64,000 nt of DNA from Platanthera guangdongensis (Eukaryota > Streptophyta > Magnoliopsida > Asparagales > Orchidaceae), in assembly GCA_039583875.1 (NCBI GenBank), contig CM077150.1, positions 177,944,375 to 178,008,374 on the forward strand. The letters are read 5' to 3'. The notes below the pieces were generated by a model. It was given only the letters and a program-made list of their open reading frames with translations, was not told where the DNA came from and did not search any database. Positions 1 to 8,862 of this stretch are shown here, piece by piece (position 1 is the stretch's first letter; every line of letters starts with the position of its first letter). A program made the position numbers and the translations under genes.

Positions 1-270
1 CGTCGAGTGCACTCGATGCCACTCGACGATTCTTCGAGTAAAGGTTTGCATACTCTCCGATTTTTGACTTAGCTATTCTTGAGACCTGAAGGCGTCGAGT
101 GTGTTGAGTGCACTCGACGCCACTCGACGATTCATCGAGTAAAGGAAGTATACTCGATGATTAGTCGAGTAAAGAAAGTACACTCGACGATTTTGACTTG
201 GAAGTGTTGTACTTATATAAGGAGTCGAGTGATCACGAAGAATCTCGACGATTCGTCGAGTGGGTATGCT
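1..270. repeat. Array of CACTCGACGA / TTCGTCGAGT motifs in F
   Basis: At least ten copies or one-off variants of ACTCGACGA and TCGTCGAGT occur in the first 270 bases, in both orientations. Several form near-perfect palindromes of the type CTCGACGA-TTCGTCGAG, for example near 243-261. The core TCGACGA/TCGTCGA recurs in the LTR of B and throughout H. Small ORFs across this stretch are by-products of the repeat. Confidence 0.75.
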
Positions 271-431
271 ATACACGACAAACTTGACTTGGCATATTTT
301 CAGCCCACTGTTTCTGATTCCTATACACTGGCTGAACCGGATTTTGGGATTGGCGCTAAGAAATCTAAATCGACGCGTCTTTCCAAAAGGACATAATTAA
401 TATAATAATAGGCAGTCCAGTAACACGGTGA

Positions 432-473
432 CACGTGGCAAAGCTGTTCAACCCAAATTTCTCATTATAAAAG
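432..473 (+). promoter_or_regulatory. Putative F LTR promoter (ABRE-like site plus TATA box)
   Basis: ACACGTGGC at 431-439 holds the CACGTG/ACGTGGC core bound by plant bZIP/bHLH factors, and TATAAAAG follows at 466-473. The spacing of about 30 bp is typical of a plant core promoter. Use as the LTR promoter is inferred; no transcript evidence is available. Confidence 0.45.
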
Positions 474-1894
474 AAGCTTTACGGGAAAACCTAGCCGTCA
501 CTTCGCCATTTTTGCCGAGCCGTTACTATACAACCCAGACGGAAGCAGAAGGAACAACAAGAGTTGTCGGAGGCAATTTTTGGAGGAAAACCTTCCCTTC
601 ACTTCTTCCGTGAAGAACAACACCAACGTAAAAGATGATGCCGCCAAAGAGAATGACGAGATCCATGGACGGAATCGCCGGAAATGAGGTGTGCTTCCTA
701 CCCTCTCCCTTGGTGCTATATTTGTAGTTATCTTCTAGGAGAGATGTCGACTCAAAAGAGTTTGACTTTTGAGATGAAGATCTCCTAGGTAGAGACCATG
801 ATAGGGCTTGCGCCCTAGATATTTGATGTCTTCAACCTCTCCCCTCTTCTTTGTGAAGATTGTGGACTTGGTTCCGTGAAGAGAAATGGTCTAATGAGGG
901 TGAATAGGGGAGGATGAAGTTCTGTATATGGTTTTGATCAAATGGATAAAGAAAGAAGATGAACCGATGTCGTCCATCTTGCTTTGAGATGCATACAGAA
1001 ATCTATTTTCTGTGCGCAGCGAAGTTCAAGGATGTTTTCAGGTAGGAAACAACCAGATCTGGGATTTTGATTAAACATGAAATTTGTAGCCCTTGAAAAG
1101 ACCTTTCTAACGGATGGTTACATGTTTTAATACGAGTCCTTTAGACTCAGGAATGTCCAATCGAATTTTTTGTACGGTCAAGTCTTAAGTACATGTTGTT
1201 CTCGGGTTAGTGTAGATCTGAGTTTGAACGTGGTAGTGGAGTCATAGAAGATTAAGGTTGAGGTTTGCATGTGGCTTACTGAACTTAAGCTATTGGTGAA
1301 TGTGCTAAAAAATGATTGATGAAACTTAGTCGGTAGATCCTTAAGTAAACATATGGTTTAGTGGAACACAATTGTACCAACGGTTTGAAGGATGTTGACA
1401 AACAAATGGTTTGGGTAAACTAGTGAACAACTAAATTGATATGTTTGATTGAACAAATGATATTCTTGTAGAAACCGAGTTGATTGTGAATGCTTGACTT
1501 GAAGAAGTAAGCGGATGCGATTAATGCATGACCAAGTGATGTGATAATTAAATGAATGTGTATAATATTCCACTGCTTATAGTTGAGTCTCCCTACGGGT
1601 AGCAGTGCGGGATTAGTATGTTATGTAAGGTGGCTTACCACCTGTGTAAATAATGAACCCATGTGTGGTATGGAAATGTGGAAGGGTTGGAAGTGCGTGC
1701 GTGTTTGCCGCACTGGAACAATGTGCTGATAAGGGACTCAGTGTGGAGCCCTTATATATGAAATGCATACGATGTGAGTTGACATGCGGTGTCATAATCC
1801 TTGGTTAAGGATAGTGTATCAAGTCTACAGGCTTGCTAGTCATCACACTGACAGGTGTTGATAGATAGACTTTGTATGGTCTAGATGTGTGCTC

Positions 1895-1980
1895 GATGCT
1901 CATTCCTGAGGCCCTTTTCATGCCAAGTGGACGGTTTGGTTGTATCGTCAGTGCTCATTCCCGAGGCCCTTTCCATGCCA
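1895..1980 (+). repeat. Two direct copies of a GCTCATTCC...GAGGCCC motif in F
   Basis: Two imperfect copies of about 27 bp (GCTCATTCCTGAGGCCC and GCTCATTCCCGAGGCCC, each followed by a CATGCCA-like end) start near 1898 and 1951. This is a minor internal duplication of the LTR-like segment. The rest of 600-1890 and 1980-2505 shows nothing else recognisable. Confidence 0.6.
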
Positions 1981-2500
1981 CACCGGTAGGCAAGTTTGGG
2001 TTGTGTTCTTGGTGCACATCTACCCAAGACCCCTTTGAGTTGTAGTACGCATGTGAGCTCCGTTGTTGTGTTCTTAGCATTGAGGCATATAGAGGCCTAG
2101 GCATGGTACTATGGATGCCCGCCTAGTAGTGGAAAGCTTGTTCCACTGTCACTGTTTGGCCACAATGGATGACTCCTGAATATTTAGCTAGCCGCTTGAA
2201 AAGTGGGAACTACAAGTCTGTGTCGACATAGAAATTGCATGTTTGTGAGCATAGGTGAGTCGTCATAAGTCATTCATAACATTGCATTGCATTACATACA
2301 CAAGATCCTTATCATATAAGTTTGTATGGGCACTCTTATATGATGTGTTACTTTTGCGTTAAGTCTATCCTTAACTTATATGTCTGTATGTGCATTCATA
2401 TAAGTTAAGTTACTTCTTGTTGAATATTCCTACTTGTACATTATTGTTGATAGTAGAACTGCTAGTATATATTATTTAAGTTGCTTTGATAAGCTTTGAT

Positions 2501-2505
2501 ATAGT
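2501..2505. repeat. Target site duplication of G, left copy (ATAGT)
   Basis: ATAGT directly precedes the TGTACAACC start of the G 5' LTR. ATAAT follows the 3' LTR at 8308-8312. One mismatch in five is compatible with an aged 5-bp duplication. Confidence 0.6.
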
Positions 2506-2774
2506 TGTACAACCCCGTATTCGCGAAGAGTGGGCCCAAAACAAGGCAGGATCGTTTTTAAGCTTTTTGGAGATTTTGCACTCTCGGTGACCAATTTTGG
2601 CTATGGCTTGGAAACATACTAGTAGGGGGAGGAAAAATCAACACCTTCCCCCGGGCCCTCTAGAGGGGCGGGTGCGGCAAGATGGCCGGCACCACCCTGA
2701 TGTGCTACGTGCGAGGTGGGATGATGGGACTGGCTGGAGACCAGGATCCCACCCCCGACACCCTTGTCGTGGGT

Positions 2775-3172
2775 AGGGAAGAGACCGGGCGGCCAGCCCT
2801 CTCGCCCCAGGCGGCGAGCTCGCGGGGCGAGACCGGGCGGCCAGTCCTCTCGCCCTATGCGGCGAGTCGCGGGGCGAGACCGGGCGGCCAGCCCTCTCGC
2901 CCCAGGCGGCGAGCTCGCGGGGCAAGACCGGGCGTCCAGCCCTCTAGCCCCAGGCAGCGAGCTCGCGGGGCGAGATCGGGAGGCCAGCGCCTCTCGCCCC
3001 AGGCAGCGAGCTCGCAGGGCGAGACCGGCGGCCAGCCCTCTCGCCCCAAGCGGCGAGCTCGCGGGGAGAGACCAAGCGGCCAGCCCTCTCGCCCCAGGCG
3101 GCAAGCTCGCGGGGCGAGACCGGGTGGCCAGCCCTCTCGCTCCAGGCGTCGAGCTCGCGGGGCGAGATCGGG
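2775..3172. repeat. 48-bp GC-rich tandem array in the G 5' LTR (about 8 copies)
   Basis: Copies of a unit containing GCCAGCCCTCTCGCCCCAGG start near 2793, 2841, 2888, 2936, 2983, 3032, 3080 and 3128. Each unit also holds CTCGCCCC and, after CGAGCTCG, GGGGCGAG, so each can fold into a hairpin. The period is a multiple of three, which keeps several reading frames open on both strands. The resulting Ala/Arg/Pro/Gly-rich ORFs are repeat by-products. Confidence 0.93.
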
Positions 3173-3340
3173 CGGGGGTTCGCCCTCCGCCCCCTAGACC
3201 CTTGTGGACCCTGCGGTTTTAGCATCTTGCCCTCGGGGGGGGATTACCTCTTTACCCCCCGGCATGGTTGTTTTCTATTTGCCCGAGGCATATTCGGCGT
3301 AAGGGTATTTTGGTCATTTTGGTACATGGGTTTTGGAAAA

Positions 3341-3350
3341 CTATAAATAG
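3341..3350 (+). promoter_or_regulatory. TATA box of the G 5' LTR
   Basis: CTATAAATAG lies in a stretch that is almost identical in both LTRs (8006-8015 in the other). It follows the GC array and precedes a transcribed-leader-like CT-rich region. Confidence 0.65.
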
Positions 3351-3642
3351 ACCCCCATGGGTGCCTTTGGAGAGGGACTTGTCTTAGCTTACTCCTCCCT
3401 TAGCTTCTTCTTGGTATAGTAGAGAGAGCACCTCCAAGGAACCCTAACTCAAGCATTGGCTAGGGAGGGAGAGATCTCAAAGGTCTTCTGGGTGTGAGGT
3501 GGGACCTCCGCGCTGGAGCCGTGGGTCTGTTCCTAGTTTCCTAAGTCTTTGGTCTGTGACGTTCCCCCGAGTGTAGTAGGTGTGAGGTCACCCCTCTTTT
3601 GGGACCCCGAACTCCACATAGACCAAGTTTTTGGTTTCAACA

Positions 3643-3665
3643 TTTTGGTGCGGTGAGCGTGGAGA
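3643..3665 (+). promoter_or_regulatory. Primer-binding-site region of G
   Basis: TTTTGGTGCGGTGAGCGTGG directly follows the LTR end CAACA. It resembles the TTGGCGCC-type primer sites of Tat-lineage elements more than the initiator-Met site used by the other families here. The matching tRNA was not determined. Confidence 0.5.
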
Positions 3666-3697
3666 GTGGTCAGCACAGAAGATCTCGGGAGAGAGTC

Positions 3698-5068
3698 ATG
3701 ACTGGAGGTCAGGGAGGTAGTGATGATCTCGGCGAGCTCCCCAGCCTAGAACCCTTTGTGGGGAGGCAAGAGTTCATGGCCTCCATCCAAGGCATCATGG
3801 AGATGTTGCGAAGCATTTCTCCTCAGGGTGGAAGCTCCACTCCGACCCCCCAGGAGTTAGCTCCCCCTCGCGATGAGTCGACTCCCAGGGGCCTAGGCGA
3901 GATGACCCCAGCAGGGGGAGAAGGAAGTGCACCCGGAAGAAGGCCAGGGAAGGAGAGGATGGGAGATGGGGTCGAGCGAGACCTCATCGGCCGGGAGTTG
4001 TTCTCCAGCCCGGCAAGTGCCAACCTCCCAGGCGAGCAGGTTGCGCGAGTGGAGGTGGCGAGACCACCCCTTAGGGGGTCAACCTTCAGCGAGCTGATCA
4101 TCTCAGCTCCCGTTCCCGAGGGGTTCAGAGAGCCAGACAAGGCTTACTATAACGGGAAGGATGATCCCGTCCAGCACTTGCAGTGGTTCGAGGATGTCGT
4201 CTCCATGAGGCCGATGACGGATGCCTTCAATTGTCGCCTATTTGCGATCACGTTGAAGGAGAAGGTGAGGGACTGGTTTCAGCAACTCCCTCCGAGGTCG
4301 ATTTATGGGTTCGAGGACTTGAGCCGGAGCTTTCAGCTTCGCTTCTCCACCTCCAAGAAGAGGAAGAGAAGTCCTTAGTCCATCTTCCTGATAAGGCAGG
4401 AGGCCGAGGAGTCGCTGGCCCGTTATATAGACAGGTTCCAAGAGGAGATCCTGGAGGTCCAGGAGAAGCCTGGGTATGCTCTCCAGATGGCCTTCACCGT
4501 TGGGCTGAAGGAGGGCTTCTTCAAGATGAGCTTGACCCGGAAGGCCCCCCTTTCCTTCGAGGAGCTGATGGAAAGGGCTGCAGAGGAGATTGTCATGGAG
4601 GTATCCAACCCGGCATTTGTAAAGATGTTGGAAAAGTTAACGGAGGTGGAGTCAAAGGAGCAGTATGGCTCAAGGCGTCAGGAAGGAAGAAGGAGAGAGG
4701 AGCAAAGAGCTCAGGGGTTCCAAGGACAGGAGGGTCCAGAACCAGGCTGGAGGCAGCAGGGAGGACCTGCCCAAGGTCCAGGAAGAGCTCTCATCCAAGG
4801 AGGGGGGAACTTTCAGGGGGGACAAGGGAGGTATAACTTCCAGAGGCAAGCCCCAAGGCAACTCTTGCCCCCGCCGCAGCAAGCCTTGACTATAGGAGGG
4901 GGAAGAGGTAACAAGAGAGAACGCCCAGCCTGCCGAAAGAGGAGAGAAAGAGTATTGCTATACTGTGACTTCCACCAGGTGGAGGGGCACGCCACAGCTA
5001 CCTGCCCCGAGTTCTTGGAAGTGAGGGGGGCGAGAGGCCTGCCCAGCCACAGCCGCCGGTGCGGGTAG
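3698..5068 (+). pseudogene. gag: gag of G, Tat/Ogre type, with one in-frame stop
   Basis: The ATG at 3698 follows the leader. The frame stays the same to 5068 and is broken only by TAG at 4376-4378. The N-terminal third is low-complexity and acidic. The conserved retrotransposon gag core follows (KAYYNGKDDPVQHLQWFED, then DWFQQLPPRSI). After the stop come LARYIDRFQEEI and MAFTVGLKEGFF, a Gln/Gly/Arg-rich stretch, and a Cys/His knuckle-like CDFHQVEGHATATC near 4965-5006. Gag would form the particle that packages element RNA. Order and motifs fit Tat/Ogre gag. Alternative-frame ORFs over 4183-4836 and 4665-4889 are shadows. Confidence 0.85.
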
Positions 5069-5870
5069 AAGAGGTTCTACCCGGAGAATGGGGTGTTGAT
5101 ATATGCGAGGATCAGGTTGACATGGGAACCCGAGGTGGTATAGGAGTGATCCACGGTGGAGTGGGGGTTGAGGCCACTCGGAAGGCAAGCCTCCATGTCA
5201 TGTACCGAAGGAGCGTCGCCTCAACCTCCCAGACCCCGCCCCCAGAGGAAAAGATCACCTTCTCGGTGAAGGACCTGCCGGATCATGAGGATCCGTTCTG
5301 CGATGCGCTGGTTATCCAGATGACCATCGAAGGCTACACCGTCTCCCGGATCCTAGTTGACAATGGAAGCTCCGTCAACGTCGTTTTCAAGAAGGCGTTT
5401 GACGAGATGAAGGTGGAGCCAAGGAGGGTGTTGGCCTCGGACGGACCCTTGTTCGGATTCTCAAGGGAGAGGAAGGAGGTTGAGGGTGGAGTGGGGCTCC
5501 AAGTAAAATTGGGGGGAGTCTCAAGGAACTGCCGGTTCGTCATTGTTGACGCAGCTACAACGTCATCTTCGGAAGGCCCCTCATCAGCGTCTTCCGTTGT
5601 GTGCCATCTTCCTTCCACCAATGCCTCAAGTTCAGCTCCGGAGGGATCCAGGTCAGAGTCAAGGGAGACTCCAGGATGGCAAGGCAGTGCTACGTCACGG
5701 TCGTCAACACCATCTCTTGGTTGGCCAAGGCAGAGGAGATGGAGAAGGTCATGGAGAGCCTGAGCAGGATGGAAGTGTCAGGCGAGGAGGAAGCGGATGA
5801 CGACCACCGGGCACAGACCCCCCGAGGAAGCCTCGCCCCGACAGAGTCCTGTACGTATCTTATCTTGTAA
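5059..5870 (+). pseudogene. Retropepsin-like protease remnant of G, frameshifted
   Basis: The frame shifts relative to gag near 5060. The protease core has the aspartic protease motif LVDNGSSVNVV near 5355-5388, preceded by ITFSVKDLPDHEDPF, as in Tat/Ogre proteases. A frameshift near 5550 moves the homologous continuation (FGRPLISVF) into another frame that stays open to about 5870. The ASP-protease would mature Gag. No RT follows: the sequence passes after 5871 into a spacer and then a tandem array. So this is an internally deleted or non-autonomous type rather than only a mutated full copy. Confidence 0.8.
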
Positions 5871-5959
5871 TGAGCCCAACCCCCGACCAACTGAGTCGAG
5901 GGGATCATGTAACTCATCTATTTTCCCTGTTTGAGGATGTAGGATTTGGTAAGTTTTGA

Positions 5960-6995
5960 TTGTGTAGCCCATGTCCTTTGCTCCGATAATGATTCTGCGG
6001 TCAGGCACCCACTAGCTGGCAGGGCAGGTTGATCTCTCGTGGTATCCCAAGTCCTTTGCTCTGATGATGATTCCGCGGCCAGGCTCCCACTAGCTGGCAG
6101 GGCAGGTTGATCTCTCGTGGTAGCCCAAGTACTTTGCTCCGATGATGATTCTGCGGCCAGGCTCCCACTAGCTGGCAGGGCAGGTTGATCTCTCGTGGTA
6201 GCCCAAGTCCTTTGCTCTGATGATGATTCCGCGGCCAGGCTCCCACTAGCTGGCAGGGCAGGTTGATCTCTCGTGGTAGCCCAAGTCCTTTGCTCTGATG
6301 ATGATTCCGCGGCCAGGCTCCCACTAGCTGGCAGGGCAGGTTGATCTCTCGTGGTAGCCCAAGTCCTTTGCTCCGATGATGATTCCGCGGCCAGGCTCCC
6401 ACTAGATGGCAGGGCAGGTTGATCTCTCGTGGTAGCCCAAGTCCTTTGCTCCGATGATGATTCCGCGGCTAGGCTCCCACTAGCTGGCAGGGCAAGTTGA
6501 TCTCTCGTGGTAGCCCAAGTCCTTTGCTTCGATGATGATTCCGCGGCCAGGCTCCCACTAGCTGGCAGGGCAGGTTGATCTCTCGTGGTAGCACAAGTCC
6601 TTTGCTCCGATGATGATTCCGCGGCCAGGCTCCCACTAGCTGGCCGGGCAGGTTGATCTCTCGTGGCAGCCCAAGTCCTTTGCTCCGATGATGATTCCGC
6701 GGCCAGGCTCCCACTAGCTGGCAGGGCAGGTTGATATCTCGTGGTAGCCCAAGTTCCTTTGCTCCGATGATGATTCCGCGGCCAGGCTCCCACTAGCTAC
6801 CAGGGCAGGTTGATCTCTCGTGGTAGCTCAAGTCCCTTTGCTCTGATGATGACCCCGAGGCCGTCTCGTCAACCAGGCTCCCATTAGCTGGCTTGACAGG
6901 TTGACCCCTCGGGGAGGCTAAGTGTTTTCACCCCGAGGCCGTCTCATCACCTAGGCTACCATTAGCTGGCATAGCAGGTTGACCCCGCGGGGAAG
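5960..6995. repeat. 78-bp tandem array inside G (11 close copies plus diverged ends)
   Basis: The marker CCACTAGCTGGCAGGGCAGG recurs near 6008, 6087, 6165, 6243, 6321, 6399, 6477, 6555, 6633, 6711 and 6790, giving a 78-bp period. Two more diverged copies (CCATTAGCTGGC) lie near 6880 and 6958. Seventy-eight bp is 26 codons, so the minus strand stays open for 291 codons as a pure repeat; I do not regard it as a gene. Arrays between the coding region and the 3' LTR are known in Tat/Ogre elements. Confidence 0.93.
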
Positions 6996-7049
6996 TTACA
7001 CTCCGCGAATACGTTGTGTTGGATGTTTCTTTCCGAGCTTGTGCCAACC

Positions 7050-7068
7050 TCGAAAAGAGCGGGGATTG
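7050..7068 (+). promoter_or_regulatory. Polypurine tract of G
   Basis: The purine-rich GAAAAGAGCGGGGATTG stretch abuts the TGTACAACC start of the 3' LTR, where plus-strand DNA synthesis would be primed. Confidence 0.75.
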
Positions 7069-8307
7069 TGTACAACCCCGTATTCGCAAATAGTGGGCCC
7101 AAAACAAGGCAGGAACGTTTTTAAGCTTTTTGGAGATTTTGCACTCTCGGTGGCCAATTTTGGCTCTGGCTTCGAAACATACTACTAGGGGGAGGAAAAA
7201 TCAACACCTTCCCCCAGGCCCTCTAGAGGGGCGGGTGCGGCAAGATGGCCGGCACCCGCCGGGCGTTCTAGGTGCGAGGTGGGATGACGGGACTGGCTGG
7301 AGACCAGGATCCCGCCCCCGACACCCTGGCCGTGGGCAGGGGAGAGACCGGGCGGCCAGCCCTCTCGCCCCAGGCGGCAAGCTCGCGGGGCGAGACCGGG
7401 CGGCCAGCTCTCTCGCCCCAGGCGGCGAGCTCGCGGGGCGAGACCGGGTGGCCAGCCCTCTCGCCCCAGGCGGCGAGCTCGCTGGGCGAGATCGGGCGGC
7501 CAGCCCTCTCGCCCCAGGCGGCGAGCTCGCGGGGCGAGACCGGGTGGCCAGCCCTCTCGCCCCAGCGGCGAGCTCGCTGGGCGAGCCCCAGCCCTCTCGC
7601 CCCAGGCGGCGAGCTCGCATCGGGCGGCCAGCCCTCTCGCCCCAGGCGGCGAGCTCGCAGTGCGAGACCGGCGGCCAGCCCTCTCGCCCTAGGAGGCGAG
7701 CTCGCGGGGCGAGACCGAGCCGCCAGCCCTCTCGCCCCAGGCGGAGAGCTCGCGGGGCGAGACCAGGCGGCTAGCCTTCTCGTCCCAGGCGGCGAGCTCG
7801 CGGGGCGAGACCGAGCGGGGGTTCGCCCTCCGCCCCCTAGACCCTTGTGGACCATACGGTTTTACCATCTTGCCCTCGGGGGGGGGGGGATTCCCTCTTT
7901 ACCCCCCCCCCCCCCCCCCCCCCCCGGCGTGGCTGTTTTCTATTGGCCCACTGCATATTGGGTGTAAGGGTATTTTGGTCATTTTGGTCCATGGGTTTTG
8001 GAAAACTATAAATAGACCCCCTTGGGTGCCTTAAGAGAGGGACTTGTCTTATCTTACTCCTCCCTTAGCTTCTTCTTGGTAGAGTAGAGAGAGCTCCTCC
8101 AAGGCACCCTAGCTCAAGCATTGGCTAGAGAGGGGGAGACCTCAAAGGTCTTCTGGGTGTGAGGTGGGACCTCCGTGCTGCAGCCGAGGGTCTGTTACTA
8201 GTTTCCCAAGTCTTTGGTCCGTGACGTTCCCCCGAGTGTAGTAGGTGTGAGGTCACCCCTCTTTTGGGACCCCAAACTCCACAGAGACCAAGTTTTTGGT
8301 TTCAACA
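7069..8307 (+). repeat. 3' LTR of G
   Basis: Homologous to 2506-3642. It carries about ten 48-bp GC units (about 7335-7815), the TATA box CTATAAATAG at 8006-8015, and a C run near 7898-7925 that is only about six C long in the 5' LTR. It ends TTTCAACA. Confidence 0.93.
7335..7815. repeat. 48-bp GC-rich tandem array in the G 3' LTR (about 10 copies)
   Basis: Same unit as at 2775-3172. Copies six and seven are shortened. The difference of about two units from the other LTR shows copy-number change after insertion or an error during reverse transcription. The long ORFs on both strands here are repeat artefacts. Confidence 0.92.
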
Positions 8308-8861
8308 ATAATGTATCACTTTGCCACCTGTTTTGTACTATAATTATTATATATATTATACCCTTTTTCCTTTCTCCTTCACGTGCCTAAGAGTCGTCGG
8401 AGGAGCGTATGTGATTGTCACTTAGTCTTTATGATTAACGGTTGCTACATCTTCCTTTTTAGGATGAAACCCCGCAGATAGTGCACCATCAGGTTATGTA
8501 TTAGGGTAGCCAATCTAGGACGATGGGGCCTGAAGTGACGATACCATCGCTGTCATCAGTGACTGATGTGAGTTTTTAAGAGTCTCATTTTGTAGCCTTT
8601 ACGGCATGTTATACTCTGATATTATAGAAGCCTTGGTTGCTTCTTTTTATTTGATGTATTCGTTTTGGACTATATATTCATATGGATTTTAACTTATGTT
8701 TTAATTCTTATGTTGGGTTAGCAATGATGATATTGGTTTAGCCGACAACATAGGCGTCTTGTAGTGCAGGTCGACCTGTTTGTTGACACTACAACAAGGC
8801 GGCTGTTTTGGGTATAAGACTCCCCTTAGCCGTGTCTTGTGTTTCGGTAGGGGTTCTTACA
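8308..8861 (+). mobile_element. Element F: right part of the LTR-like segment
   Basis: AT-rich non-coding DNA that resumes after G, beginning with the ATAAT duplication. It ends GGGGTTCTTACA immediately before A pol, which starts abruptly in the middle of the RT/RNase H connection. The TACA end fits the 3' edge of an LTR. No gene is seen here. Confidence 0.5.
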
Positions 8862-8862
8862 T

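Larger units (their letters stand above)
1..2505 (+). mobile_element. Element F: left part of an LTR-like segment
   Basis: No credible coding region is present. The stretch has a promoter-like block (an ACGTGGC G-box/ABRE-like site near 432-439 and TATAAAAG at 466-473), a motif array at its start, and an AT-rich tail. It continues after element G at 8308-8861, where the sequence ends in TTCTTACA against truncated A pol. About 3 kb of non-coding, promoter-bearing DNA ending in CA fits a long gypsy LTR. No TG start is visible because the left end lies outside the window, so solo LTR versus full element cannot be decided. Orientation is inferred from the TATA box and the CA end. Confidence 0.5.
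2506..3642 (+). repeat. 5' LTR of G
   Basis: Starts TGTACAACCCCG and ends GTTTCAACA, matching 7069-8307 along its length. It is about 100 bp shorter than the 3' LTR, mostly because it holds eight rather than ten copies of a 48-bp unit and a shorter C run. CTATAAATAG at 3341-3350 is the probable TATA box. Confidence 0.93.
2506..8307 (+). mobile_element. Element G: non-autonomous Tat/Ogre-like Ty3/gypsy retrotransposon
   Basis: The two flanks are clearly homologous LTRs (2506-3642 and 7069-8307, TGTACAACC...TTTCAACA). Between them lie a PBS-like site, a gag of Tat/Ogre type, a protease and a 78-bp tandem array, then a polypurine tract. There is no reverse transcriptase, RNase H or integrase, so the copy must have depended on other elements for mobility. 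G/C content is far above that of its neighbours, mainly through the arrays. It is inserted in F with a probable 5-bp duplication (ATAGT/ATAAT). Confidence 0.9.

Noticed and set aside
2619..3225. Several long Ala/Arg/Pro-rich ORFs on both strands, and again at 7130-7967
   Set aside because: All are the 48-bp GC array of the G LTRs; open in several frames at once.
4183..4836. 217-codon ORF overlapping G gag
   Set aside because: A shadow frame; gag motifs lie in the other frame on both sides of the TAG at 4376.
5918..6793. 291-codon minus-strand ORF with a 26-residue repeat
   Set aside because: It is the 78-bp tandem array read in a frame that stays open because 78 is divisible by three; the other frame is open as well. 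No start context or family.
5960..6995. CRISPR-like direct repeats
   Set aside because: Units are contiguous 78-mers without unique spacers, within a plant retrotransposon.
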